Shown here: piece by piece, positions 1-8,103 of the stretch
Layout of the letters: each line of letters starts with the position of its first letter
Numbering within the stretch: position 1 is the first letter of the stretch
NCBI GenBank assembly: GCA_017649485.1
Contig: JAGCGS010000013.1
Span: forward strand, 1 to 64,000
Direction: 5' to 3'
Source: Bacteroidaceae bacterium
GTDB lineage: Bacteria > Bacteroidota > Bacteroidia > Bacteroidales > Bacteroidaceae
DNA: 64,000 nucleotides
Position numbers and translations under genes: made by a program
Notes under the pieces: model-generated
The model's input: the letters and a program-made list of their open reading frames with translations, nothing else
What the model was told of the DNA's origin: nothing
Databases searched by the model: none

Positions 1-148
1 ACGGTGTACTGAGGTAGGTACATGGTGTACCCTTTTGTACAACCTGAAAACGTCGATGAAATGGCTAAAAATTTATTTGAAGGCAAAATGAAAATCCTTG
101 CGTTTTTTTGGAGCAAGTGTATAGTTGGTCAGAAATAAACGATTCTCG

Positions 149-1168
149 TTAATGCAAAATCTTATATATTAATTCTCGTAATAGATCTGCATCATTTACA
201 GAATTATTACCTACACCCTTCGAACGGGCATCGGTATAGCGTATTTCATGGATAATCTGCATAACTTTTACGCCTGAATACTTACGCATGGCAGCGATAT
301 AATCTTTTGCCGTCCAGGATTGACGTAGCTCCAGGAATGAAGCCACCCCAGTTTCACTCTTGTCTGGCGCATAATAAGCCATGAACAAAGTTGAGAAGAA
401 GCTGAAAAGTATGGCCAAAGTCATTTGTATGGGGTTGGTCTTGGGATTCTTGGCGAAATAATTGATGATGCGGTTAGCTTTCAGCACATCTTTCTCAATG
501 AGTGCGTTACGCAATTCAAAGTTGTTAAATTCCTTGCTTATGCCAATGTTCTGCTCAATTTGCTCAGGAGTTATACGCTTTTGCCCTTGAGGCAGTGTGA
601 TGATGAGCTTATCCAGTTCCCCTGTCATACGGCTCAGATCCGACCCTACAAAATCCGCCATCATCTGAGTAGCCTTGTTGTCTATCTCTAAGCCTTTCTG
701 CTTCATGTAGCTATTGATAAACTGAGGCAACTGGTTATCTTTGAGCTTCTTCGACTCAAACAAGACCCCTACCTTACCAATCTCTGCCACCCACTTCTTA
801 CGTCGGTCAAGGGATCCATTCTTATGGCAAAGCACTAAGATGGTAGATAGTAATGGCTTTTGTAAATAAAACGCCAATTCATCCATGTTCTTGATGTTTT
901 GAGCCTCCTTGATCGCTACCACCTGGTATTGCGACATCATGGGATAACGCTTGGCGGCATTGATTACTGTGGCGATATCCACATCAGCACCATAGGCAAC
1001 AGTCAAATTGAACTCTTTCTCATCGTTTGTCAGCACATGGTCGATGATGTAGTTGGCTATCAAGTCGATGAAATAGCCTTCCTCACCCATCAAGTAATAG
1101 ATGGGCGCATACTGCTTCGCCTTGAGACCCGACATGATTTCGTCAAATGTAAGTTCCTGTTTTGCCAT
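149..1168 (-). CDS. holA: DNA polymerase III delta subunit (HolA)
   Basis: Clamp-loader delta subunit, 339 aa, which opens the beta sliding clamp inside the replicative polymerase complex in the cytoplasm. The N-terminal segment (YYLMGEEGYFID, then a KRYPMM...VVAIKEAQNIK stretch) matches the Bacteroidetes HolA family, and the length is normal for it. It starts at ATG 1168, only 3 bp after the amn stop codon, so the two are almost certainly co-transcribed. The Walker-type NTPase site of the related gamma subunit is absent, as expected for delta. Identification rests on recognised family sequence. Confidence 0.9.
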   Translation of the reverse strand: MAKQELTFDEIMSGLKAKQYAPIYYLMGEEGYFIDLIANYIIDHVLTNDEKEFNLTVAYGADVDIATVINAAKRYPMMSQYQVVAIKEAQNIKNMDELAFYLQKPLLSTILVLCHKNGSLDRRKKWVAEIGKVGVLFESKKLKDNQLPQFINSYMKQKGLEIDNKATQMMADFVGSDLSRMTGELDKLIITLPQGQKRITPEQIEQNIGISKEFNNFELRNALIEKDVLKANRIINYFAKNPKTNPIQMTLAILFSFFSTLFMAYYAPDKSETGVASFLELRQSWTAKDYIAAMRKYSGVKVMQIIHEIRYTDARSKGVGNNSVNDADLLRELIYKILH

Positions 1169-1171
1169 AAC

Positions 1172-1948
1172 TTACCAGTCGAATTTCAAGTGTTTAACGG
1201 TCTTCTTCTCCTCTATGATCATGCGTAATGCCTCAATGCCAATCTCCACATGCTCGTGCACAAACTGGGAAGTGACCTTCCTGTCGCTCTGCTCAGTTTT
1301 CACCCCTTCCGGTGTCATGGGTTGGTCGGACACCAATAGTAAGGCACCTGTAGGAATATGATTAGCAAACCCACAGGTAAAGAGTGTGGCCGTTTCCATA
1401 TCCACCCCCATGGCATGCGTCTTTTTCAGGTATTCCTTGAAATCGTCATCGTGCTCCCAAATACGACGGTTGGTGGTATAGATGGTGCCTGTCCAATAGT
1501 CATGTGCAAAGTTTCGGATAGCCGTTGATACGGCACGTTGCAGCATAAATGCTGGAAGTGCAGGTACTTCAGGTGGAAAATAGTCATTGCTGGTTCCCTC
1601 GCCACGAATGGCGGCAATAGGCAGGATAAAGTCGCCCAACTGATTTTTTTTGTCGATTCCACCGCATTTTCCCAAGAACAGACACGCCTTGGGTCTTACA
1701 GCACTGAGCAAATCCATGATGATAGCTGCATTGGGGCTTCCCATACCAAAATTGATGATGGTCATGCCCTTGGCAGATGCAGAACACATGTTTGCATCTC
1801 TACCCACTACAGGCACATTAAACTTTTCGGCAAATATCTCCACATAATTCGTGAAGTTGGTCAGCAGAATATACTTACTGAATTCCTCCAACGGCCGCTT
1901 CGTATATCTCGGTAGCCAATTTGCCACTATTTCTTCTTTGGTTTTCAT
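1172..1948 (-). CDS. amn: AMP nucleosidase
   Basis: Splits AMP into adenine and ribose 5-phosphate (purine salvage). The 258-aa form is the short Bacteroidetes type. Core features are NFGMGSPNAAIIMDLLSAVRPKACLFLGKCGG in meaning (a phosphorylase-fold glycine-rich loop followed by the FLGKCGG turn) and the MGVDMETATLF segment that binds the ribose in this superfamily. The reading frame stays open upstream to 2281, but the start MKTKEEIV at 1948 is chosen because the upstream part overlaps the divergent gene at 2005 and the promoter region. A -7 box on this strand lies at 1992-2000. First gene of an amn-holA pair. Confidence 0.9.
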   Translation of the reverse strand: MKTKEEIVANWLPRYTKRPLEEFSKYILLTNFTNYVEIFAEKFNVPVVGRDANMCSASAKGMTIINFGMGSPNAAIIMDLLSAVRPKACLFLGKCGGIDKKNQLGDFILPIAAIRGEGTSNDYFPPEVPALPAFMLQRAVSTAIRNFAHDYWTGTIYTTNRRIWEHDDDFKEYLKKTHAMGVDMETATLFTCGFANHIPTGALLLVSDQPMTPEGVKTEQSDRKVTSQFVHEHVEIGIEALRMIIEEKKTVKHLKFDW

Positions 1949-2000
1949 CAATATTATCCTTATCTTTGCAAAGCAATGGTATTTTAATACTACAAAGATA
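1937..2000. promoter_or_regulatory. Facing promoters of amn and the HSDR_N gene
   Basis: On the plus strand TTTG (1937-1940) and TATCTTTGC (1961-1969) are 20 bp apart, the classic Bacteroidetes -33/-7 layout, pointing at the gene starting 2005. On the minus strand TATCTTTGT reads 2000-1992 toward amn. The boxes form an 8-bp inverted repeat facing each other, so the two transcripts would start inside the same 25 bp and overlap slightly. The minus-strand -33 is not obvious. Confidence 0.6.
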
Positions 2001-2004
2001 GCAA

Positions 2005-2484
2005 ATGTTAACGTTAAACCTACCTTCTTTTGAGGTAAAAATAAAGGATGATGGCTCAAAAAAGTTGATTTTCGATGTAATCCGTCGGAAATACGTAGCT
2101 CTGACACCCGAAGAATGGGTTCGTCAGCACTTTGTCCATTACCTGATTGAAGACTTAGGCTATCCAAAAGAGTTGCTCGCCAACGAAGTTGAAGTATCAT
2201 TGAACGGTATGAGCAAACGTTGTGACACTGTGCTATATGACCAAAATTTGCGGGCGCAGTTAATTGTGGAATATAAGTCAACTGACGTTGCCATCACTCA
2301 GAAGGTGTTTAACCAGATTATGCTGTACAATATGGTGTTGCGAGTGGATTACCTGATTGTGAGCAATGGGTTGGAGCATTATTGCTGTAAGATGAATTAT
2401 GATAGCTATAGCTATGAGTTTATAACAGAGATACCGAAGTATGAAGATATAAAAAAAGGAGATGTGAAAATCACATCTCCTTGA
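2005..2484 (+). CDS. HSDR_N-type (type I restriction enzyme R N-terminal) domain protein
   Basis: A 159-aa stand-alone protein resembling the N-terminal nuclease domain of type I restriction R subunits (HSDR_N_2 family). Residues about 30-145 contain the fold: RKYVALTPEEWVRQHFVHYL, then RCDTVLYD and LIVEYKS, which fit a PD-(D/E)xK arrangement with D near residue 74 and E-x-K near 88-90. There is no helicase domain and no hsdM/hsdS nearby, so it is not a restriction system. Proteins like this sit next to holA/amn in many Bacteroidales, which suggests a conserved housekeeping function that is not known to me. Its last codons form a transcription terminator. Confidence 0.75.
   Translation: MLTLNLPSFEVKIKDDGSKKLIFDVIRRKYVALTPEEWVRQHFVHYLIEDLGYPKELLANEVEVSLNGMSKRCDTVLYDQNLRAQLIVEYKSTDVAITQKVFNQIMLYNMVLRVDYLIVSNGLEHYCCKMNYDSYSYEFITEIPKYEDIKKGDVKITSP
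2456..2482 (-). terminator. Intrinsic terminator for the zinc-ribbon gene, embedded in the convergent CDS
   Basis: A perfect 12-bp stem (arms 2456-2467 and 2471-2482, loop AAA) is followed on the minus strand by a run of seven T (plus-strand A 2451-2457). It ends the Nif3/zinc-ribbon transcript. The hairpin lies completely within the last nine codons of the convergent gene ending at 2484. Confidence 0.8.
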
Positions 2485-2489
2485 CTATA

Positions 2490-3317
2490 TTACTCTTGCG
2501 TCGTCTTCTTTGCACGGGAAGAAGTTCTCGGTTTTCTCTTCTTTTCCTCTTTTGGAGTAATGGAAACACCAGCCAATTCAGGATCTATCATGATACGACC
2601 ACAATACTCACAAACGATGATTTTCTTATGCGACTTGATATCGAGCTGTCGCTGTGGAGGGATGTGGTTAAAGCAACCACCGCAAGCATCACGTTGCACA
2701 TAAACAATACCCAAGCCATTGCGTGTATTCTTGCGGATACGCTTGAAAGATTGGAGCAAACGAGGTTCAATCTTCGTTTCCAAGTCCTTAGACTTCTCAC
2801 GAAGCTTCTCTTCCTCTGCCTTTGTTTCGGCAATAATGTCTTCCAGCTCAGATTTCTTCTCTACCAAGTCGTTTTCACGCTCCTGCAAACCTGTATTTGC
2901 CCGCTCCAAGTCCTCATTCCTGATTACTAAGGCTTCATTGGCTTCACGGCTCTTCTTCTCAGCAAGCTCCACCTCAAGTGCCTGGTAGTCAATTTCCTTG
3001 CTCAGCAAGTCAAACTGACGGTTATTGCTCACATTGTCGAGCTGCTCTTTATATCTCTCAATAGAAGCCTTCGCCTTATCAATATCCGCTTTGCGGCTCA
3101 CCAATTCATGACGTAGGTCACTGATGTCCAGTTTAATTTTCTCAATACGAGTCTTCAAACCCTCAATCTCGTCTTCCAGATCTTCCACTTCCAAAGGTAA
3201 TTCGCCTCTCAGTGTCTTGATTTCATCAATCTTAGACAAAGTTGTCTGCAACTGATACAATGTCTTCAGTTTCTCCTCCACGGTCAGGTCCTGTGGGTCT
3301 TTCTTTTCTCTTGCCAT
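2490..3317 (-). CDS. Coiled-coil protein with C4 zinc ribbon (CT398-like)
   Basis: 275 aa. Residues about 10-190 are a long charged coiled-coil hairpin; residues about 205-250 are a C4 zinc ribbon (CGGC...CEYCGR), the zf-RING_7 family C-terminal module. The family member CT398 of Chlamydia binds sigma-54 and a secretion-apparatus component, but no function is established in Bacteroidetes. The gene lies 5 bp after the Nif3-like gene on the same strand, a pairing that is conserved and implies a shared role. The C-terminal tail after the ribbon is lysine/arginine-rich, as in nucleic-acid-binding proteins. Confidence 0.85.
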   Translation of the reverse strand: MAREKKDPQDLTVEEKLKTLYQLQTTLSKIDEIKTLRGELPLEVEDLEDEIEGLKTRIEKIKLDISDLRHELVSRKADIDKAKASIERYKEQLDNVSNNRQFDLLSKEIDYQALEVELAEKKSREANEALVIRNEDLERANTGLQERENDLVEKKSELEDIIAETKAEEEKLREKSKDLETKIEPRLLQSFKRIRKNTRNGLGIVYVQRDACGGCFNHIPPQRQLDIKSHKKIIVCEYCGRIMIDPELAGVSITPKEEKKRKPRTSSRAKKTTQE

Positions 3318-3322
3318 AGTCT

Positions 3323-4111
3323 TTACAAGTAATTAATTGGGTTTGTATTCACCTCCGTCATCCTGGTTGGCACTTCGGGGAATCTCTCCCTTATGAATTG
3401 TTCAAATATTTCTTTTGTATATTGTTCGCTCTCGTAATGTCCTATCTCTGCCAGTACGATGTCTTCGCCATGACCGAAATAGTCGTGATACTTTATCTCG
3501 CCTGTTATGAAGATATCGGCTCCCTGACAAATGGCTTCATCCATGAGGAAAGCCCCTGCTCCACCACACAGGGCTACTTTGCGTATCATCTTACCATTCA
3601 ATGCCGTATGCTTGACACAACCTACTTGAAACACCTCTTTAATCTGCTTCAAGAAGTCGATATCAACAGTTGGGTTGGTCAGCTCGCCAATAACACCTGC
3701 ACCTGCCGAGAGAGGTTCGCAATCAGTTTTTGGCTCCAAAAACCCTATTTTTTGCAGGCCTATCTTCTCTGCCATCTTGAAACTCACCCCATGCAGGGCA
3801 TTATCCAAGTTTGTGTGAGCCGAATACACCACGATATCGTGCTTCACGGCTTGCATGATGCATCGCTCGATATAGTTCGCTCCAGTGAGTGACTTTACGC
3901 CACGGAATATCAATGGGTGGTGCGAAATAATCAAGTTAAACCCCAGTGCTATAGCCTCTTCAACCACGGCTTCAGTCACGTCAAGGCACAATAAAGCCCC
4001 TGTAACTTCCGCTTCTGTCAATCCTACTTGCAAGCCTGCATTATCGTAGCTGTCTTGCAAAGGCAGAGGCGCGAATTGTCCAAGGGCGCACACGATCTCC
4101 TTTATTTTCAT
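3323..4111 (-). CDS. Nif3-like dinuclear metal-centre protein
   Basis: 262 aa, NIF3/YbgI family (also annotated as GTP cyclohydrolase 1 type 2 homolog), a toroidal hexamer with two metals per subunit. Seen here: NAGLQVG near the N-terminus, LIISHHPLIFRG (metal-binding His pair), AHTNLDNA, and GHYESEQ near the C-terminus, all family hallmarks. It is the short form without the inserted PII-like domain being obviously extended. The frame continues to a TTG at 4123, but that codon lies within the -7 promoter box, so ATG 4111 is the start. The mRNA leader would be only a few bases. Biochemical role uncertain; co-transcribed with the zinc-ribbon gene. Confidence 0.88.
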   Translation of the reverse strand: MKIKEIVCALGQFAPLPLQDSYDNAGLQVGLTEAEVTGALLCLDVTEAVVEEAIALGFNLIISHHPLIFRGVKSLTGANYIERCIMQAVKHDIVVYSAHTNLDNALHGVSFKMAEKIGLQKIGFLEPKTDCEPLSAGAGVIGELTNPTVDIDFLKQIKEVFQVGCVKHTALNGKMIRKVALCGGAGAFLMDEAICQGADIFITGEIKYHDYFGHGEDIVLAEIGHYESEQYTKEIFEQFIRERFPEVPTRMTEVNTNPINYL

Positions 4112-4119
4112 ATTCGGTT

Positions 4120-4151
4120 GCAAAGTTACTTCTTTTTCTTCACATTACAAA
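4120..4151 (-). promoter_or_regulatory. Promoter of the Nif3/zinc-ribbon operon
   Basis: Minus strand: TTTG (4151-4148), 19 bp, TAACTTTGC (4128-4120). Only 8 bp separate the end of the -7 box from the ATG at 4111, which predicts a leaderless or nearly leaderless mRNA. Confidence 0.65.
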
Positions 4152-4204
4152 ATATCGATTCAATATTTTTGCATGCAGGGCTGATAAACCAAGTGGTACT
4201 CACC

Positions 4205-4264
4205 TACTTCGGGAAGAAGGGTGCTTTACTTCGGGAAAAAGGGTGCTTTACTTCGGGAAAAAGC
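4205..4264. repeat. 22-bp tandem repeat, about 2.7 copies
   Basis: Units begin at 4205, 4227 and 4249 with TACTTCGGGAA; the first two copies differ at one base and the third is truncated after about 16 bp. The array sits in the gap between the Nif3 promoter and the proS terminator and is not coding. It has the same 22-bp period as the unrelated-sequence array at 49553-49618. Confidence 0.85.
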
Positions 4265-4274
4265 TAAAAGAAAA

Positions 4275-4308
4275 CAGCACCCAAGCTGGAATGTTTGCCC
4301 GAGTGCTG
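4275..4308 (-). terminator. proS terminator
   Basis: Minus strand: 12-bp stem (arms 4308-4297 and 4286-4275, three G-U pairs), 10-nt loop, then TTTTCTTTT. It lies 25 bp past the proS stop codon. Confidence 0.75.
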
Positions 4309-4332
4309 CTAAATCTTTAAGAGAAGGCCTTG

Positions 4333-5823
4333 TCAGTAGGCACGAGCGAAGAGTACACGGCATTTTGACGGTTTACCGGTAACCATACACTTGCCTGGCT
4401 CCTTGTCTCCCTCAACAAAGGTCTCAAAAGGTACGCAACGGATGGTAGCTTTGGTTTCCTCCTTAATCTTAGCTTCAGTTTCAGGAGTACCATCCCAATG
4501 CGCCATGATAAAGCCGCCCTCTTCTATCTTCTGCTTGAATTCATCGTAGGTGTCAACACTGATAATTCGCGAGTTACGATAATTCAATGCCTTCTGATAG
4601 ACATTCTGCTGGATTTCATCGAGCAACTGCTGAACATACTCCTCGATGCTGTCGCAGCTACGGGTTTCCTTCTCCAGGGTGTCACGACGCATCACCTCGA
4701 TGGTATTGTTTTCAAGATCTCTGCCACCCATTACTAAGCGAACAGGCACACCCTTCACCTCATAGTCGGCAAACTTGAAGCCCGGACGCTTGTTGTCGGC
4801 ATTGTCGTACTTCACGCTGATGCCCATGCCACGTAACTTAGCCACGATGCCATCCACCTTCGCGTCAATCTGTTTCAGCTGGTCGTCACCCTTGTAGATA
4901 GGAACGATAACCACCTGTATAGGAGCCAGTTTTGGAGGCAACACCAAACCGTTGTCATCGCTATGGGTCATGATGAGCGCACCCATCAAGCGAGTGGAAA
5001 CACCCCAAGAGGTTGCCCATACATATTGCAGCTGGTTGTTCTGGTCGATGAACTGCACATCGAAACTCTTGGCGAAGTTCTGACCTAAGAAGTGGGAAGT
5101 ACCGCTCTGCAGCGCCTTACCGTCCTGCATCATCGCCTCGATGGTATAAGTATCCTTGGCCCCTGCAAAACGTTCCGTCTCGCTCTTTACACCCTTAACC
5201 ACAGGAACTGCCATATAGTTCTCGGCAAAGTCGGCATATACGTTCAACATACGCTGAGCTTCGGCAACAGCCTCTTGTTCAGTGGCATGAGCCGTATGAC
5301 CTTCTTGCCACAGGAACTCTGCAGTGCGGAGGAACAGGCGTGTACGCATCTCCCAACGCATCACGTTAGCCCACTGGTTGCAGAGGATAGGCAGGTCGCG
5401 ATAACTCTTAATCCAATTCTTGTAGGTGTTCCATATAATTGTTTCAGAAGTAGGACGAACAATCAGCTCCTCCTCCAACTTAGCTTCGGGGTCAACCTCA
5501 ATGCCACCACCTTCAGCTTCACGCAAGCGATAGTGAGTCACTACAGCACACTCTTTTGCAAAGCCCTTCACATGCTCGGCTTCACGGCCAAAGAAAGATT
5601 TGGGGATGAGCAATGGGAAATAAGCGTTCTGATGACCCGTTTCCTTAAACATACGGTCGAGTTCATGTTGCATTTTTTCCCAGATTGCATAGCCGTAAGG
5701 TTTGATGACCATACAACCACGTACTGCCGATTGTTCTGCCAAATCGGCCTTGACTACCAGCTCATTATACCACTGCGAATAATTTTCGCTACGCTTGGTG
5801 AGGTTCTTTAATTCTACTGCCAT
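4333..5823 (-). CDS. proS: Prolyl-tRNA synthetase (archaeal/eukaryote-like type)
   Basis: Charges tRNA-Pro with proline. 496 aa, the short form without the bacterial INS editing domain. Class II core: [10 protein letters not shown], then motif 2 ([22 protein letters not shown] and [24 protein letters not shown]), motif 3 region around [15 protein letters not shown] and [13 protein letters not shown]. The anticodon-binding domain ([13 protein letters not shown] onward) and the C-terminal zinc-like domain ending in VLFARAY follow. This ProRS type is normal in Bacteroidetes. Monocistronic by its own promoter and terminator. Confidence 0.95.
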   Translation of the reverse strand: MAVELKNLTKRSENYSQWYNELVVKADLAEQSAVRGCMVIKPYGYAIWEKMQHELDRMFKETGHQNAYFPLLIPKSFFGREAEHVKGFAKECAVVTHYRLREAEGGGIEVDPEAKLEEELIVRPTSETIIWNTYKNWIKSYRDLPILCNQWANVMRWEMRTRLFLRTAEFLWQEGHTAHATEQEAVAEAQRMLNVYADFAENYMAVPVVKGVKSETERFAGAKDTYTIEAMMQDGKALQSGTSHFLGQNFAKSFDVQFIDQNNQLQYVWATSWGVSTRLMGALIMTHSDDNGLVLPPKLAPIQVVIVPIYKGDDQLKQIDAKVDGIVAKLRGMGISVKYDNADNKRPGFKFADYEVKGVPVRLVMGGRDLENNTIEVMRRDTLEKETRSCDSIEEYVQQLLDEIQQNVYQKALNYRNSRIISVDTYDEFKQKIEEGGFIMAHWDGTPETEAKIKEETKATIRCVPFETFVEGDKEPGKCMVTGKPSKCRVLFARAY

Positions 5824-5856
5824 TATTGAAAAATTATTATTTTTTTGTTTGAGGGT

Positions 5857-5889
5857 GCAAAGTTAGTGCATACCCTGCAAAAAAACAAG
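5857..5889 (-). promoter_or_regulatory. proS promoter
   Basis: Minus-strand TAACTTTGC at 5865-5857, with CTTG about 20 bp upstream (5889-5886). The -7 box ends 33 bp before the ATG at 5823. Confidence 0.5.
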
Positions 5890-5897
5890 AAAAGCAA

Positions 5898-7526
5898 TTA
5901 CATTTTCTTCAAAGTGAAACGATCGATATCTGGTGCCCAGAAGATGGTGTTGTTCATTGCCACCTTATTGAAGCCTGGCTTCAGGGTAACTTTCACCTTC
6001 AAAGCCTCGATTTCATCGCTATGTAGGTTGTTCAGCACCGCTTGTTCCAAATCGTTCACCAGTACATGCAAATCACGTTTCTTCTCGTTTCTCTTATACT
6101 TGCTGTTGCAATAAACGGTCATCTCATAGTCGCCACCATTCTCGCTATACACATTGTTCCAAACGATGTCATTGCCCGGCTGACCACCGATGTTGGTAAC
6201 CATCATACCACCAGAAGCCGTTGTCTCAGGCAAGAAGTTAATCATCTGACGGCGAGTGCCTATCTCATTATAGAAAGGCAAGTAAGCCCATTCGGCTTCA
6301 TATACATCGGTTTCCAATCGCTGACCTTCGATACTTGCCACCAGAACGCCATGAGGTTCAACGGTATAAGTAAAGCTTCCAGCAAATGAACCTAAGTCTT
6401 TTTGATGTACTAAGTCGCGCACCTTCACATCACCTGCCAGTTCCATTGTCTTCCAATCCAGCTTAAACTCAAAAGGTTTTTCTGTGGGGTTGTAGAGAGC
6501 CATCGCACGTTTGTTGCCATGCAGGGCTTCAATGTCTTTTACGAATGCATAGCAATCGCCAAAACGTTGTGCCACGTATGCCTGTAAGCCAAGTTTATCT
6601 TGGTTAATGGCAATTAGTTCCTTGTTCTTCAATAGGTTAAGCGATGACTCACGAATGTTGGTCATATCGCAACCAATCAACAAAGGAGAACTCATGATGC
6701 ACCAGATACCGAAATGCACTTCTTCTTCTGAGGGCGTGAGGCTACGGCCGATCTCCAGCATGTCCATATCGTTGTAATGACCATCATGTGCAAACGCAGA
6801 AAGATAGAGGCTCTCACCTATGATGCTCTTCACAAAGCTCCAACCATCCTGAATATCACCACTCATACGCCATGAACGTGCCAACTCTGCTGCCCATGCA
6901 CCAGGGTATGCCCAACGGCAGATGTTAATAGACACATCATCGCGACCAGTCTTATGGATGGCATCAACAATCTCTTTATAACGCTGATACTCATCCAAAC
7001 CGAGTTCGCTACCCCCGCAATAATCAATCTTGATAAAGTCGAAGCCCCACTCTTTCAGGTACAAATCCATATCCTGCTGCTCATGACCATACAATCCGGA
7101 ACCTACACCACGCTCATCGTTGTCACCCATAGAGCCGCAGGTGTTAGTGCCGGCATCAGAATAGATGCCCGCTTTGAGTCCTAAAGAATGGATATGATCA
7201 GCCACAGGTTTCATGCCATTAGGGAAACGGTCGGGATGAGCATGCATCAAGCCCGTTTCATCGCGCCAACCAAAGAAACCATCGTCGGTATTGATGTATA
7301 GGTAACCTACATCTTTCAGGCCTTGACTCACCATTGCATCTGCCTGACGCTTAATCAATTCCTCATTGATATTCACATGATAGGTATTCCAAGAGCTCCA
7401 ACCCATCAATGGAGGGAGGAAAGATGCTTCTTGTGGTTCATCAGTTACGCTTGTTTTTTCTGCATTTCCGCTATCGCAAGAAGTGAGGGCTCCAGCAAGC
7501 AAAGCCAAGAGCATGAGTTTTTTCAT
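5898..7526 (-). CDS. GH27 alpha-galactosidase lipoprotein with CBM-like C-terminus
   Basis: Removes terminal alpha-1,4/1,6-galactose from plant or host glycans. 542 aa. Residues 1-17 are a lipoprotein signal (LTSC, Cys17). The GH27 barrel begins PPLMGWSSWNTYH and carries the nucleophile D168 in FIKIDYCGG and the likely acid/base D224 in WRMSGDIQDGW. A beta-sandwich follows (about 330-405), then a carbohydrate-binding-like module starting YEAEWAYLP (about 410-540, CBM6/35-like by its YEAE start). Surface or periplasmic anchoring is inferred. It lies 19 bp behind the GNAT gene, without a clear promoter, so may be read from upstream. No SusC/D pair is next to it. Confidence 0.88.
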   Translation of the reverse strand: MKKLMLLALLAGALTSCDSGNAEKTSVTDEPQEASFLPPLMGWSSWNTYHVNINEELIKRQADAMVSQGLKDVGYLYINTDDGFFGWRDETGLMHAHPDRFPNGMKPVADHIHSLGLKAGIYSDAGTNTCGSMGDNDERGVGSGLYGHEQQDMDLYLKEWGFDFIKIDYCGGSELGLDEYQRYKEIVDAIHKTGRDDVSINICRWAYPGAWAAELARSWRMSGDIQDGWSFVKSIIGESLYLSAFAHDGHYNDMDMLEIGRSLTPSEEEVHFGIWCIMSSPLLIGCDMTNIRESSLNLLKNKELIAINQDKLGLQAYVAQRFGDCYAFVKDIEALHGNKRAMALYNPTEKPFEFKLDWKTMELAGDVKVRDLVHQKDLGSFAGSFTYTVEPHGVLVASIEGQRLETDVYEAEWAYLPFYNEIGTRRQMINFLPETTASGGMMVTNIGGQPGNDIVWNNVYSENGGDYEMTVYCNSKYKRNEKKRDLHVLVNDLEQAVLNNLHSDEIEALKVKVTLKPGFNKVAMNNTIFWAPDIDRFTLKKM

Positions 7527-7545
7527 TGCTTTTATTGATTAAGGT

Positions 7546-8046
7546 TTAAATAGTTATAGCCATGATGTAATCGTTCATGTAGAAGCCGTTTCCTATGGAG
7601 AAATCTCCCTGACGGTCTTTGTGCATGCCCATGTGTTCATAAAACGTAACTGCTTTGTTGTAACGATTGACATTCAGTTCCATCACACAAGGCTCCGGAT
7701 GCACCTCCTTAATATATTTAATGGCTTCCTTGAACAAAAACTTACCAGCCTTCATACCCTGATACTGCGGCAAAACATAGATTTTCTGCAGATGATATAG
7801 GTTTTCACCTTGGGGTTGCACACTGACATAGCCAACATAATTATCGTTTTCATCAGATGCCAACATATAAACATGCCCCTCTTCTGTCATCTGTTTCTGC
7901 AGATTAGGAATGCTATACATCCAATCCATCATGTATTCCAACTGTTCGGGTGAAAGGATTTCCTTATATGTCAAAGGAAAAATTATGGTCGCCAACTCGT
8001 GAATGAGCTGGCAGTCATCGATATTTGCTTTGCGGATTTTCAACAT
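7546..8046 (-). CDS. GNAT-family N-acetyltransferase
   Basis: 166 aa. Acetyl-CoA-dependent transferase of the GNAT fold; substrate unknown. The acetyl-CoA binding motif A is visible as LQKIYVLPQYQGMKAGKFLFKEA (Q-x-G-x-K-A-G form) and motif B as NVNRYNKAVTFYEHMGM. The gene follows a strong hairpin (8061-8088) after the POT transporter and precedes the alpha-galactosidase by 19 bp. Resemblance to RimI-like or spermidine acetyltransferases is generic, so no specific role is proposed. Confidence 0.85.
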   Translation of the reverse strand: MLKIRKANIDDCQLIHELATIIFPLTYKEILSPEQLEYMMDWMYSIPNLQKQMTEEGHVYMLASDENDNYVGYVSVQPQGENLYHLQKIYVLPQYQGMKAGKFLFKEAIKYIKEVHPEPCVMELNVNRYNKAVTFYEHMGMHKDRQGDFSIGNGFYMNDYIMAITI

Positions 8047-8060
8047 TATCTATAAAATGA

Positions 8061-8088
8061 TGAGACGGGGCTTTGACACCCCGTCTCA
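8061..8088 (-). terminator. Hairpin after the POT transporter
   Basis: Perfect 10-bp G/C-rich stem (8061-8070 and 8079-8088) with an 8-nt loop, 15 bp past the transporter stop. The downstream T-run on the minus strand is weak (TCATTTTAT), so it may be a terminator or a partial attenuator for the GNAT and galactosidase genes. Confidence 0.6.
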
Positions 8089-8103
8089 ATTATTATTTCA
8101 CTA

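Noticed and set aside
22-138. 38-codon frame MVYPFVQPENVDEM... on the plus strand at the window start
   Set aside because: It has a protein-like look but no promoter, is very short and lies just past the holA end; not enough support.
2005-2484. A restriction-modification or defence system based on the HSDR_N domain
   Set aside because: Only the N-terminal nuclease-like domain is present, with no helicase, methylase or specificity gene; neighbours are housekeeping genes.
4205-4264. CRISPR array
   Set aside because: The 22-bp units follow each other directly without spacers; no cas genes.
5092-5811. 239-aa plus-strand frame
   Set aside because: Antisense to proS, no promoter or motif.
5898-7526. 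A polysaccharide utilisation locus around the alpha-galactosidase
   Set aside because: No SusC/SusD pair or sensor lies next to it; the TonB receptor at 37.7 kb is of another type and far away.
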